Source of the DNA: an uncultured Alkaliphilus sp.
Lineage (GTDB): Bacteria > Bacillota > Clostridia > Peptostreptococcales > Natronincolaceae
NCBI GenBank assembly: GCA_938074565.1
Contig: CALJEQ010000016.1
Span: forward strand, 1-64,000
Reading direction: 5' to 3'
Length of the DNA: 64,000 nt
This document shows, piece after piece, positions 18,156-27,929 of the stretch. The stretch's first letter is position 1, and each line of letters begins with the position of its first letter. The notes beneath the pieces are model-generated. The model saw only the letters and a program-made list of their open reading frames with translations, was not told the origin of the DNA and made no database searches. The position numbers and the translations under genes were made by a program.

Positions 18156-19484
18156 ATGAAAACTAAAAAGTTAATATCGCTATTATTAATTGCAGCCTTA
18201 CTGGTTTTTTCACTGGCTGGTTGTGGTTCTAAAACAAACGAAGAAACTGCTGGCACAGGGGAAAACGTTACCAATGCTGATACAAAGGATGAAATTATTA
18301 CGTTAAAAATTTATGCTCAATATTCAGATGATGACACAAAAATTCCTTATGACTATGCAGTTGAAGAATTAAAGAAAGCTTATCCTAACGTTAGGTTAGA
18401 ACTAGACATTCAAGCCCAAGATGATGGACAAAAATTGCAGACCTATGCTGCAACTGGAAACTTACCCGACATCTTTCAAGTTGGTACTTCTCAAATTAAA
18501 GCCTTCAAAGAATCAGGTAATATTTTAGTATTAGATGATTATGCAAAGAGTACTGGTTTTGATAAAAAACTTCACCAAAGTACTCAGTCTCTATTGTGGA
18601 CAGAAGACGGTCATGCCTATGCCTTCCCATACGCAGGTAATGAGTTGGTGTTAATGTATTATAATAAAGACTTATTTGAAAAACATGGTGTAAAAGTTCC
18701 AGAAACCTATGATGAATTAAAAGAAGCTGTTGTTAAATTTAAAGAAGTTGGTATTGTACCACTTTCTATCTTTGCTAAAGAAAAATGGATTACCACTGCT
18801 TTATATGATGTGTTTGCAACCCGCTTAGATGCAGGTGGTATTAAAAAGTTAGATGAAGGTAAAGGAAGTGCAACTGAAGACGCCTATGTAACAGCAGCGG
18901 AAAAACTACACGAATTAGTTAATTTAGGCTTGTTGCCTTCTGGTGCCACCAATATGAACTACGACCAAGCAGCCTCTTTATTCTATGAGGAAAAGGCAGC
19001 TATGTTTATTAATGGTCAATGGGAAATTCAAGCCTCTACTGAAAAGTTAGGTGATAAAGTAGACTGGATGTTCTACCCTACTTTTAATGAAAATCCAGAT
19101 GCTAAATATGCCTTCTCTGGTGGAGGTGCTCCAGGGGGTTATGCGGTATCACCCCATTCTAAGCATAAAGACTTAGCTGCTGAAGTTGCTGCCTTTATTT
19201 CAGAAAAATATTGTGAAGCAAAATACCTATTTAGAGCAAACCCACTATTGGCTATACAATTAGATCCATCATTACAACCAGCAGAAAAGTTTCCTCCAAT
19301 GATGGAAAAGTTAGCTAATGAACTACCTAATATTACTAGTACAACTGCCTTTGCATGGGGGTTAACGGAGCCTAAATACAAAGTAGCTATAGAAGATCAA
19401 TCTCAATTTTTACTAACACCTAAATATTCACCTAAAGAATTTATCACTGAATTAGACAAAGCACTTAAAAATCTTAAGAACTAA
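18156..19484 (+). CDS. Sugar ABC transporter substrate-binding lipoprotein
   Basis: 442 residues with signal peptide and lipobox (FSLAGC, Cys23). Family 1 extracellular solute-binding protein: early DEIITLKIYAQYSDDDTK strand, the PDIFQVGTSQIKAF region, LPYAGNE-like sugar-contact segment and C-terminal helices. Followed by two permease genes and an alpha-galactosidase, so raffinose/melibiose-type oligosaccharides are the likely ligand. RBS AAGGGGG before ATG 18156. Confidence 0.9.
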   Translation: MKTKKLISLLLIAALLVFSLAGCGSKTNEETAGTGENVTNADTKDEIITLKIYAQYSDDDTKIPYDYAVEELKKAYPNVRLELDIQAQDDGQKLQTYAATGNLPDIFQVGTSQIKAFKESGNILVLDDYAKSTGFDKKLHQSTQSLLWTEDGHAYAFPYAGNELVLMYYNKDLFEKHGVKVPETYDELKEAVVKFKEVGIVPLSIFAKEKWITTALYDVFATRLDAGGIKKLDEGKGSATEDAYVTAAEKLHELVNLGLLPSGATNMNYDQAASLFYEEKAAMFINGQWEIQASTEKLGDKVDWMFYPTFNENPDAKYAFSGGGAPGGYAVSPHSKHKDLAAEVAAFISEKYCEAKYLFRANPLLAIQLDPSLQPAEKFPPMMEKLANELPNITSTTAFAWGLTEPKYKVAIEDQSQFLLTPKYSPKEFITELDKALKNLKN

Positions 19485-19495
19485 TGAATTAAAAT

Positions 19496-19520
19496 GAGGG
19501 CTGTCCTTTAGATGGCCCTC
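19496..19520 (+). terminator. Intercistronic stem-loop after the binding-protein gene
   Basis: GAGGGC/GCCCTC six-base GC stem with a 13-base loop and no long T-run. Such stem-loops between binding-protein and permease genes commonly stabilise or partly terminate the mRNA, giving more binding protein than permease. Confidence 0.5.
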
Positions 19521-19559
19521 TTCAAATTCATACTAAATTAAAGAAAGAGGAATGGAATT

Positions 19560-20441
19560 ATGGAACGTTTTTTTTCAAATAAAAAAGCAATTGCTATTTT
19601 TGTGCTTCCAACCCTAATTTTATTTACAATTATTGTGTTTTACCCACTAATACAAATATTTATTAAAAGTTTTTATAGTTGGAATGGGCTTTCAAAAGGC
19701 ACTTTTATTGGTTTTAAAAACTATCTACGTTTATTTGAAGATACTACCTTTAAAATCTCCATTAAAAATGGTTTAATATTTGCACTCTTTTTAACCATTT
19801 ATCAAATAGGCTTAGGCACTGTATTAGCCTTTGCAGCCTCTAATGTTAAAACTAAAGGAAGAAACTTTTTTAGAATTGTGTACTTTTTACCTGTAGTCTT
19901 ATCGGTAACAGTGGTTTGCCAATTATGGTTATCGGTTTTTAATTCTGAATATGGACTACTTAATAAGATATTTCAAATTATGGGTATGGATTTTATGCAA
20001 GATTGGTTAAGTGATAGAAATAAAGCAATCTATGTACTGGCATTTGTTAATGCTTGGCAATATTTAGGCTATCAGTTTGCATTAATTCTTGCAGGTATAA
20101 AATCTATTCCAAATCATTACTATGAAGCTGCTCAAATCGACGGTGCTTCTCCATTAAAGGCCCACTTAAAAATTACAATCCCCATGTTAAGTGAAACCTA
20201 TCGCTTTTGTTTGGTTTTAGCTATTACTGGGGGGCTAAATGCCTTTACTCAAATGTTTATTATGACAGGAGGAGGCCCAGGAACTTCTTCTTATACCCTC
20301 ACCTACATGATGTATTCCTCCTCCTTTAGAGCAGGGGAATATGGTTATGGAATGGCAGCAGCATCATTTTTAGTGTTGGAATGTTTAATTGCAACCATTG
20401 TCATTAATCGACTGGTGGCAAGGGAAAGAATTGTATATTAA
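19560..20441 (+). CDS. Sugar ABC transporter permease, MalF/UgpA type
   Basis: 293 residues, six membrane segments, EAA loop YEAAQIDGASPLKAHLKITIP at about residues 196-216. First of two permeases; 12 bases before the second. No ATP-binding gene is present in the locus, so a shared MsmX-like ATPase from elsewhere is expected. Confidence 0.9.
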   Translation: MERFFSNKKAIAIFVLPTLILFTIIVFYPLIQIFIKSFYSWNGLSKGTFIGFKNYLRLFEDTTFKISIKNGLIFALFLTIYQIGLGTVLAFAASNVKTKGRNFFRIVYFLPVVLSVTVVCQLWLSVFNSEYGLLNKIFQIMGMDFMQDWLSDRNKAIYVLAFVNAWQYLGYQFALILAGIKSIPNHYYEAAQIDGASPLKAHLKITIPMLSETYRFCLVLAITGGLNAFTQMFIMTGGGPGTSSYTLTYMMYSSSFRAGEYGYGMAAASFLVLECLIATIVINRLVARERIVY

Positions 20442-20452
20442 GGGGTGTATTT

Positions 20453-21343
20453 ATGGAATCATCAGTAAAACAAATAAAAAACAGTAAAATACCTATAAAT
20501 AAAAGAAGAAAACCAAACTTAAATATTACTAACATTATCTTTAAAGGATTCCTTTGGATTTATGCTACATTATCTCTTTATCCTATTGTTTGGATGTTTT
20601 TTTATTCCTTTAAAAACAACGATGAGATATTTGTTTCTAACCCCTTTGGGCCTCCAACCACACTGCGTTTTGAAAATTATGTTAGTGCCTTAACACAATA
20701 TAATGTACCTAAATATTTTTTAAATAGCGTTATTGTCTCATTAGCAACGGTTTGTCTTACCATTTTTCTATCCACTATGTTTTCATATGCTACAGCTAGG
20801 ATGAGATGGAAGGGACAAAACTTCTTTAGAATATTTGTATCCATTGGTATGTTTATACCTGTTCAAGCCATTTTAATACCACTGGCAATATTAGTAAGGG
20901 ATTTGAATTTATCTAACAAGTATTTATCTCTTATTATCCCTTATACTGCCTTTAACATAGCTTTTTCTTCAATGGTACTTTATGGATTTTTAAGAAGTAT
21001 TCCTATGGAGTTGGAAGAGGCGGCTTGTATTGATGGTGCTGGAATTTTCACCACTTTCTTTAAAATTATTTTACCTAATCTAAAACCTGCGGTGGCTACC
21101 CTTGCTATTTTTAATTTTCTTCAAGCATGGAATGAATTTCCCATTGCTCTTATATTAATTACAGAAAATAGCATGAAGACCCTTCCTTTAGGTTTGTTGT
21201 TCTTTCAAGGACAATTTACCACCGACTGGGGAGCAATGGGGGCAGCAATGGTGATTGCCAGCTTACCTACTATATTGTTTTATATATTTTTTAGTAACCA
21301 AGTAGAAAAAGCATTAACCATCGGCGGCGCTGTGAAGGGGTGA
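20453..21343 (+). CDS. Sugar ABC transporter permease, MalG/UgpE type
   Basis: 296 residues, six membrane segments, EAA loop EEAACIDGAGIFTTFFKIILP and the typical C-terminal ALTIGGAVKG ending of MalG-type proteins. RBS GGGGTG before ATG 20453. Forms the translocation pore with the preceding gene product. Confidence 0.9.
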   Translation: MESSVKQIKNSKIPINKRRKPNLNITNIIFKGFLWIYATLSLYPIVWMFFYSFKNNDEIFVSNPFGPPTTLRFENYVSALTQYNVPKYFLNSVIVSLATVCLTIFLSTMFSYATARMRWKGQNFFRIFVSIGMFIPVQAILIPLAILVRDLNLSNKYLSLIIPYTAFNIAFSSMVLYGFLRSIPMELEEAACIDGAGIFTTFFKIILPNLKPAVATLAIFNFLQAWNEFPIALILITENSMKTLPLGLLFFQGQFTTDWGAMGAAMVIASLPTILFYIFFSNQVEKALTIGGAVKG

Positions 21344-21347
21344 TATG

Positions 21348-23537
21348 ATGTCTATTGAATTAAATAAAGCACATAATTATTTTCATTTAAAAACAAGAAA
21401 TACCAGTTATTTTATTCATATATTTAAAAATAGATATATTGCCCATGGGTATTGGGGAAAAAAAATAAATGCACCAACTGTAGATGAATTAGGGGTTTAT
21501 GAAGATTTCAACAGCTTTTCCCCTAATCCAGATGTAAATGATAAAACCTACTCCTTAGATACACTACTACAAGAGTATGGTTTTTATGGTAAGTCTGACT
21601 ATAGAAACCCTGCTATAGATGTTGAATACGCCAATGGCAGTAGTGTAGTTGAACTAATTTATGACAGTCATGATATTTTTCAAGGGAAAGTACCCCTTAC
21701 TTCTTTACCCTCATCTTATAGTTTACAAGATGATTCAGTAACTACTTTAATAATCAATTTAAAAGACCCTATAGAGCATCTAACCGTTTCTCTACATTAT
21801 TGTGTATATGAAGACTATGATGTAATAACCCGCTCTGTTAAGGTGAAAAATGACGGTAATTATTGTGTTAAATTAAACCACGTTGCCAGTATGTGTATCG
21901 ACTTTGAAGAAAACAACTTTGATTTTATACAACTGGCAGGCTCATGGGCTAGAGAACGGGATGTAGTTAGGCAACCAGTTGATAGGGGAACCCATATAAT
22001 TGAAAGTAAAAGGGGAAATAGTAGCCATCATAAAAATCCCTTTGTTGCTGTTGTTGGAAAAAATACAGATGAATTTCAAGGAACTGCCTATGGCCTTAAC
22101 TTTGTTTATAGTGGTAGTTTTAGAAGTTTAATTGAGGTAAATTCCTATGATCAAATGAGGGTTACAATGGGGCTTAACCCATTTAACTTCTCATGGCAGT
22201 TAGATTCTAACGAGACTTTTGAAACCCCAGAAGTAGTGATGGTTTACTCAGACGAAGGCTTAAATGGTATGAGTAGATTATTTCATACCTTCTATAAAGA
22301 AAGGCTACTAAGGGGTACCCATCAAACAAAAGAACGTCCCATCTTAATGAACAACTGGGAAGCCACTTATTTTGATTTTAATGAAGAAAAAATTTTAAAT
22401 CTTGCTAAAGAAGGCTCAGCATTGGGAATAGAACTATTTGTATTAGATGATGGTTGGTTTGGGGAAAGAAACAGTGATCAAGCAGGTTTAGGAGATTGGT
22501 TTGTTAATAATGAGAAGTTACCCAGTGGTATTACAGGCCTTGCCGATAAAATCAATGCTTTAGGAATGAAATTTGGACTTTGGGTAGAGCCCGAAATGGT
22601 GTCCCCCAACAGTAAATTATATAAAGACCACCCTGATTGGTGCCTTCATGTTCCTAATAGAAACAAGTCTGAAGGTCGAAATCAACTGGTTTTAGATTTA
22701 TCTAGAAAAGAAGTTTGTGATTATATAATAGAAGTTCTCTCAAACCTATTTGCAAGTGGTAATATAGCCTATGTTAAATGGGATATGAACAGAAGTATGA
22801 CAGATGTTTATTCGGTTGGTTTAGCATTTGGAAAACAAAAAGAGACAGAACATAGATACTATCTTGGACTTTATTATATTTTAAATGATTTAACCAACAA
22901 ATTTCCTGATATTCTCTTTGAAAGTTGCTCTGGTGGTGGTGGTCGGTTTGACCCTGCTATGTTAAGCTATATGCCCCAAACTTGGACCAGTGATAATACC
23001 GATGCCATTTCCAGATTAAAAATTCAATATGGCACATCCTTTGCCTACCCTCCCCTTTCTATGGGTGCCCACGTATCCATTGTGCCTAATCATCAAACAG
23101 GGCGAGTCACAGACCTTAAAATGAGGGCAGATGTAGCCATGTCAGCTAATTTTGGGTATGAACTGGATTTAACTAAAGTTACTGAAGAGGAAAAGGAAGA
23201 AATAAAACAGCAGGTTAAATGGTATAAGGCCAACAGAAAGTTAATTCAATTTGGAGAGTTTTACAGATTAAAATCTCCCTTTAATGGTAATGACACTGCT
23301 TGGATGATTATTAATAAGGAGAAAACCGAATTTATTGTTTACTATTATAGGGTATTAAAAACTCCTAACATGCCTAAAAGACGATTAAAACTTAACTATT
23401 TAGACCCTAATAAAGAATATATTGAAATGAATTCTAATAAGGTCTGTCATGGCACTACCTTAATGAACTTAGGAACAGTTATACCTCACCTTTTTGGTGA
23501 TTTTCAAAGTTATGTTATGCATTTTAAAGAAAATTAA
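21348..23537 (+). CDS. GH36 alpha-galactosidase
   Basis: 729 residues from ATG 21348 (AAGGGG seven bases upstream; ATG 21345 is only four bases from it). Three-domain GH36 layout: N-terminal beta-supersandwich, central TIM barrel, C-terminal beta domain. The nucleophile is the Asp of YVKWDMNR (about residue 479) and the acid/base is the Asp of TSDNTDAISR (about 549), the spacing known for bacterial AgaA-type enzymes. Also LDDGWFGER and WVEPEMVSPNS. No signal peptide, so it is cytoplasmic and hydrolyses alpha-1,6-galactosides after uptake by the preceding transporter. Confidence 0.93.
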   Translation: MSIELNKAHNYFHLKTRNTSYFIHIFKNRYIAHGYWGKKINAPTVDELGVYEDFNSFSPNPDVNDKTYSLDTLLQEYGFYGKSDYRNPAIDVEYANGSSVVELIYDSHDIFQGKVPLTSLPSSYSLQDDSVTTLIINLKDPIEHLTVSLHYCVYEDYDVITRSVKVKNDGNYCVKLNHVASMCIDFEENNFDFIQLAGSWARERDVVRQPVDRGTHIIESKRGNSSHHKNPFVAVVGKNTDEFQGTAYGLNFVYSGSFRSLIEVNSYDQMRVTMGLNPFNFSWQLDSNETFETPEVVMVYSDEGLNGMSRLFHTFYKERLLRGTHQTKERPILMNNWEATYFDFNEEKILNLAKEGSALGIELFVLDDGWFGERNSDQAGLGDWFVNNEKLPSGITGLADKINALGMKFGLWVEPEMVSPNSKLYKDHPDWCLHVPNRNKSEGRNQLVLDLSRKEVCDYIIEVLSNLFASGNIAYVKWDMNRSMTDVYSVGLAFGKQKETEHRYYLGLYYILNDLTNKFPDILFESCSGGGGRFDPAMLSYMPQTWTSDNTDAISRLKIQYGTSFAYPPLSMGAHVSIVPNHQTGRVTDLKMRADVAMSANFGYELDLTKVTEEEKEEIKQQVKWYKANRKLIQFGEFYRLKSPFNGNDTAWMIINKEKTEFIVYYYRVLKTPNMPKRRLKLNYLDPNKEYIEMNSNKVCHGTTLMNLGTVIPHLFGDFQSYVMHFKEN

Positions 23538-23616
23538 TTTCATTGGTAGTTATTCCTTTTCTATTTATTTATTTTTCTAAAGTATTAACTGTATTTGTTA
23601 CTATACTAAAGAATAA

Positions 23617-23665
23617 AAGGCAGAAAGAATTAATGAAAACTCATTATTTCTTCTGCCCTTTTTTT
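23617..23665 (+). terminator. Terminator of the alpha-galactoside operon
   Basis: GGCAGAA/TTCTGCC stem extended by A/T pairs, followed by TTTTTTT. Lies 80 bases after the GH36 stop and before the convergent SemiSWEET gene. Confidence 0.7.
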
Positions 23666-23702
23666 ATCTATACATTTTTTTATCTATGTACTAAGAATAC
23701 TA

Positions 23703-23948
23703 TTATTTATATTTAACTTTCATCATTAATACAATGAAAGCAAAAATAAATGTAACAAAATTTGCTGTTATAATGGGTATATCTTTTATCATTACCCCAT
23801 ATATTAGCCAAAGTAGTACCCCACTTGTAAACATACTATACATACTCAATGATATTCCTGATGTGTTTTTATCTCTTACTGTTTTAATCGCTTGAGGTAA
23901 AAAAGAAAAAGTTGTAAGTACCGCTGCAATCCATCCTATAAACTGCAT
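23703..23948 (-). CDS. SemiSWEET-type sugar transporter (PQ-loop)
   Basis: 81 residues, three membrane helices in one triple-helix bundle, with the PQ motif FLPQAIKTVRDKNTSGIS in helix 1. SemiSWEETs work as dimers and move sugars across the membrane. Single gene, convergent with the alpha-galactoside operon. Length and motif agree with the family. Confidence 0.85.
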   Translation of the reverse strand: MQFIGWIAAVLTTFSFLPQAIKTVRDKNTSGISLSMYSMFTSGVLLWLIYGVMIKDIPIITANFVTFIFAFIVLMMKVKYK

Positions 23949-24138
23949 TTATTCCTCTCCTCTATCTTTTAATGGGTTTTGAAATCTTTATTAATGTTTT
24001 TCATAATAATATTACTATACCTTTTCAACTTCGGCAATATAATTTATAAAAACATTTCGTCTAATAAATGAAATTCTCTTAATTTACTGGTATAATAATG
24101 TACAGATGGATGTTAACTTTATTTAAGGGGGAGTTTTT

Positions 24139-25230
24139 TTGAGTTTATTTAATTTTATAAGAGGACAATTAATAGAAGTAATTGAATGGACTGATAATTC
24201 AACAGATAAGATGGTTTATTCCTTTCCAGTTCAAGGTAGGGAAATTAAAATGGGAGCACAGTTAACTGTTAGAGAGTCTCAAGCAGCAATATTCGTAAAT
24301 GAAGGACAAATTGCAGATGTCTTTCCTCCAGGTCGTTATCAATTATCTACACAAAATATGCCTGTGCTAACAACGCTAAAATCTTGGAAATATGGCTTTA
24401 ATTCGCCTTTTAAGTCTGAAGTTTACTTTGTTAATACAAAACAATTTACTGCTCAGAAATGGGGTACATCAAACCCTGTTATGATGAGGGATCAAGAATT
24501 TGGAATGTTACGTTTTAGAGCCTTTGGCGTCTATGCCTTCCGTACCACTGATCCAGCCCGTTTCTTAAAGGAGATTTTTGGAACATGTAGTGCTTTTTCA
24601 ACACAAGACATTACAGATCAATTAAAAAGAATTATTACTTCTGGTTTATCTGATTCCGTTGCTGAATCAAAAATACCAGCCCTAGATTTATCTATGTACT
24701 ATGATGAATTAGGAAAACAAGTACAATTAAAATTAAAACCAAAGTTTGAAGAATATGGTTTAGATATAACATCTTTAATCATTGAAAACATTTCTTTACC
24801 AAAAGAAGTGGAAGAAGTTTTAGACAAAAGAACTTCTATGGGGATTCTTGGTGATTTAAATAAGTATACCCAATATCAAGCAGCAGAAGCCCTTCGAGAT
24901 GCGGCAAAAAATGAAGGTTCTGGTGCTGTAGGGGCAGGCATGGGTATAGGAGCAGGAGTTGCCTTTGGAGGGATGATTACCAATGCCATGAATACAGCGC
25001 AGCAACAACCCCAACAACCAACTCAACAGCCTCCAGTAGTTCCACCGACACCAGTTACAGCAACAACTATAAATTGCTCTAACTGTAATGCTGAAAACCC
25101 AGAAGGCTTTAAGTTTTGTGGAAAGTGTGGAAACCCAATGGTTCAGCCTAAACCAAAATGCATTAGTTGTAATATAGAATTTAACAATGGTATAAAGTTT
25201 TGTCCTGAATGTGGAAACAAACTGGTCTAG
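24139..25230 (+). CDS. SPFH-domain protein with C-terminal double zinc ribbon (YdjI-like)
   Basis: 363 residues from TTG 24139 (AAGGGGGAG upstream). An SPFH/Band-7-like domain occupies about residues 20-235, beginning after a virion-core-like N-terminus. A Gly/Ala-rich stretch (about 255-285) and a Gln/Pro-rich linker (about 290-313) lead to two CxxC...CxxC ribbons (CSNCNAENPEGFKFCGKCG and CISCNIEF...FCPECG). No membrane segment at the N-terminus. Such proteins are often paired with zinc-ribbon membrane proteins, as here with the next gene 12 bases downstream. A role in membrane or stress organisation is plausible but not shown. Confidence 0.82.
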   Translation: MSLFNFIRGQLIEVIEWTDNSTDKMVYSFPVQGREIKMGAQLTVRESQAAIFVNEGQIADVFPPGRYQLSTQNMPVLTTLKSWKYGFNSPFKSEVYFVNTKQFTAQKWGTSNPVMMRDQEFGMLRFRAFGVYAFRTTDPARFLKEIFGTCSAFSTQDITDQLKRIITSGLSDSVAESKIPALDLSMYYDELGKQVQLKLKPKFEEYGLDITSLIIENISLPKEVEEVLDKRTSMGILGDLNKYTQYQAAEALRDAAKNEGSGAVGAGMGIGAGVAFGGMITNAMNTAQQQPQQPTQQPPVVPPTPVTATTINCSNCNAENPEGFKFCGKCGNPMVQPKPKCISCNIEFNNGIKFCPECGNKLV

Positions 25231-25242
25231 GAGGTATTTTTA

Positions 25243-26361
25243 ATGTCCTATAATGTCTCCGAAGAAAACAATGGGATAAATGTAAAAGACTCAAACCTAT
25301 TTCCATGTAACTGTTGTGGAAGTAATATGCATTTTGACCCTAATACCCAATGCCTACATTGTCAGTATTGCGGTAACAAACAAGAGATTGATGCAAATTC
25401 TCAAAATATTAAAGAATATGATTTTGAAGCAGGAGAATCCCTATGTTCTACTAATTGGGGAAGTGAAATAAAGGTTATTCATTGTGATAATTGTGGTGCT
25501 GAAACAGTGCTTGAAAACAACAATACTGCACAATGTTGTGCTTTTTGCAACTCTTCTCATGTTGTTAAAATTGATGAAATACCAGGTATTTCACCTGAAA
25601 GTCTTATTCCTTTTAAATTTCAATCTAACAAGGCTAGAGAAAAGTTCTCCACTTGGTTAAAGGGTAAATTCTTTGCACCTAAAAATCTAAAATCCCTGCA
25701 CCAAATAGATCATTTAATGGGGATATATATTCCCTATTGGACCTTTGATGCTAACACTAAATCAAACTATGATGGCGAAAAAGGTACTTATTACTATGTT
25801 AATAAAACTGTCACCGTTAGAAGAAATGGAAAAAATGAAACACAAACAAAACGAGTACGAAAAACCCGTTGGAGCTTCACCAGTGGTACTTATGAACAAT
25901 TCTATGATGACCAACTGGTTCATGCTTCCCAAAGGGATCATTCCATATTACTAGATAAATTAATGTCTTACAATTTAAAAGAGCTAGTGGAATATCGTCC
26001 TGAATATCTATCTGGTTTTGTAGCAGAGAAATATAGTATTGGATTAAAGGATAGTTGGGGTAGAGCCAAGGAACTTATTGATAACAAAATTAGACAGGGA
26101 GTTACTAAGCAAATTAATGGTGATGAAGTTAGAAATTTAAATATAAACACTACATATGATGCTATTACCTACAAACATATTCTCTTACCTGTATGGGTTT
26201 CTTCCTTTCGTTACAAAGATAAAACTTATCAATTTGTTATTAACGGTCAAACCGGTGAAATACAAGGATCAGCACCTGTAAGCATTCCAAAAATTATTGG
26301 TGTTATACTATTGACTGGTGCTACCATTGGTATTATTTTAAAAATTTTAGGTTATATTTAA
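25243..26361 (+). CDS. TFIIB-type zinc-ribbon membrane protein
   Basis: 372 residues. Two N-terminal zinc ribbons (CNCCGSNMHFDP...CLHCQYCG and CDNCGAE...CCAFCN) followed by a conserved central domain with IPYWTFDANTKS, and one C-terminal membrane helix (about 350-370). Homologues are annotated as TFIIB-type zinc-ribbon proteins of unknown role. The close pairing with the SPFH protein suggests a common complex. RBS AGGAGG before ATG 25243. Confidence 0.8.
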   Translation: MSYNVSEENNGINVKDSNLFPCNCCGSNMHFDPNTQCLHCQYCGNKQEIDANSQNIKEYDFEAGESLCSTNWGSEIKVIHCDNCGAETVLENNNTAQCCAFCNSSHVVKIDEIPGISPESLIPFKFQSNKAREKFSTWLKGKFFAPKNLKSLHQIDHLMGIYIPYWTFDANTKSNYDGEKGTYYYVNKTVTVRRNGKNETQTKRVRKTRWSFTSGTYEQFYDDQLVHASQRDHSILLDKLMSYNLKELVEYRPEYLSGFVAEKYSIGLKDSWGRAKELIDNKIRQGVTKQINGDEVRNLNINTTYDAITYKHILLPVWVSSFRYKDKTYQFVINGQTGEIQGSAPVSIPKIIGVILLTGATIGIILKILGYI

Positions 26362-26382
26362 AAAGCCCATTATGGGCTTTTT
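26360..26382. terminator. Bidirectional terminator
   Basis: AAAAAGCCCA/TGGGCTTTTT hairpin with A- and T-runs, located between the convergent zinc-ribbon and NhaC genes. Confidence 0.8.
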
Positions 26383-26412
26383 AAACTTTTAATTAAAATC
26401 AACAAAATTTTT

Positions 26413-27915
26413 CTACATAATAAAACCTGCTATTAAAAATAATACTGATGAAATCCCTGCCGCCATTAATGCATAAGGCAACTGAGTATTAACATGTTCC
26501 ATATGTTCACAACCAGCCCCTAAAGAAGACATTATTGTGGTATCAGAAATTGGAGAACAGTGATCTCCAAATGTTCCTCCAGACAATACAGCGGCTGCCA
26601 CAAGATATGCACTACCTCCTGTTGCCAATGTAAGAGGCACTGCTATTGGCATCATTATTGCCCATACACCCCATGAAGTTCCCATAGCAAAAGCCATAAA
26701 TGAGGATAATACAAATACTGCAAAAGGTACAACTCCCTGTGGAATAACACTACCTGCAACTTGTTGTAGATATTGAGCTGCACCTGTTCCTTCTGGTGCT
26801 GCTGATCTTAAAATGTCTCCTAAAGTAACTGCTAATATAATAATCATACCACCCATAATGGCTGATTTTGTACCTTCTAAAGCTTCATCCATAAATTCCT
26901 TTGCAGTCATTAAATTACTAAGGATATATTTAAAGAATGCTACAATAATACCAATTGAGAAACTTACTATTAGCATTTGATTTCCACCAAGGGGAATCTT
27001 CTCTATTTCTTTAAAAATATTTGGTAGAGTATAGTTCCATAACCCTAAAACAACCAGTAGCACTACAGATACTCCTAGTGGTAGTAGCATATCTGAAACC
27101 TTTCCATTTCTAAAATCTTGTGTTGCAGCTGTTTCTTCCTTAACTGCCTTTAAAGTGTTATTCTGCCCAGTAACCCTTGCTTCTGCTGTCTTCATTGGTC
27201 CAAAGTCTCTAATTTTACCATTTGCAACTAAAAACACTATTAACAATAAAACTAAACAGTAGAAATTGAATGGGATTGTATAGACTAGACCCTTTACACC
27301 ATCTTCAACCCCAGGAATATTATCCACCATTAAAGTAGCCATATATGCCACCCAACCAGAGATTGGTATGAGGGTATTAATTGGTGCTGAAGTAGCATCA
27401 AGAATGAAGGCTAACTTTGCCCTTGATATTTTCATCTTATCATAAATTGGTTTAAAAACTGTTCCTGTTGCTAAAGAACTAAAATAAGCACTTGTAAATA
27501 AAGCACATCCCATAATTGCAGTTGCATTCTGTGCTCCTTTTTTAGTTTTAACTTTTGTAGCCAACCATTCACCAAAAGCAAACGCCCCTCCAGATTTGTC
27601 TAAAACTGTAATGAACGCCCCAAGTAAAAGTACCACAATGATTACTTCTGCCCTACCCGAACTTTTTACAAGTCCCATACCCGATAAACCTACTTCTTTG
27701 TTGGGGGCATAGCCAGCAATGGCATTAAATAGATTTACAAGGGAGTATGAAATTGAATGCCCCCATCCATTAAGATGAGCATCTGTAATTAAAACGCCAC
27801 TTAAAATACCTAATAATAATGATTCCACTACTCTTTTAGACCATATTGCCAGTCCCAATGCAATTAATGCAGGTAAAATTGAAATAATACCAAAGTGAAT
27901 TGCTGTGTTGTCCAT
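26413..27915 (-). CDS. NhaC-family Na+/H+ antiporter or related organic-solute transporter
   Basis: 500 residues, about eleven membrane segments. NhaC features: GTSWGVWAIMMPIAVPL, GTFGDHCSPISDTTIMSS near residues 445-462 and the paired ILPALIALGLAIW N-terminus. Members exchange Na+ for H+ or for organic anions and amino acids. It lies 14 bases after a PuuD-like amidotransferase under a sigma-54 promoter, so its true cargo may be the substrate or product of that enzyme. RBS GGAGG before ATG 27915. Confidence 0.85.
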   Translation of the reverse strand: MDNTAIHFGIISILPALIALGLAIWSKRVVESLLLGILSGVLITDAHLNGWGHSISYSLVNLFNAIAGYAPNKEVGLSGMGLVKSSGRAEVIIVVLLLGAFITVLDKSGGAFAFGEWLATKVKTKKGAQNATAIMGCALFTSAYFSSLATGTVFKPIYDKMKISRAKLAFILDATSAPINTLIPISGWVAYMATLMVDNIPGVEDGVKGLVYTIPFNFYCLVLLLIVFLVANGKIRDFGPMKTAEARVTGQNNTLKAVKEETAATQDFRNGKVSDMLLPLGVSVVLLVVLGLWNYTLPNIFKEIEKIPLGGNQMLIVSFSIGIIVAFFKYILSNLMTAKEFMDEALEGTKSAIMGGMIIILAVTLGDILRSAAPEGTGAAQYLQQVAGSVIPQGVVPFAVFVLSSFMAFAMGTSWGVWAIMMPIAVPLTLATGGSAYLVAAAVLSGGTFGDHCSPISDTTIMSSLGAGCEHMEHVNTQLPYALMAAGISSVLFLIAGFIM

Positions 27916-27929
27916 TAACTTTTCCTCCT

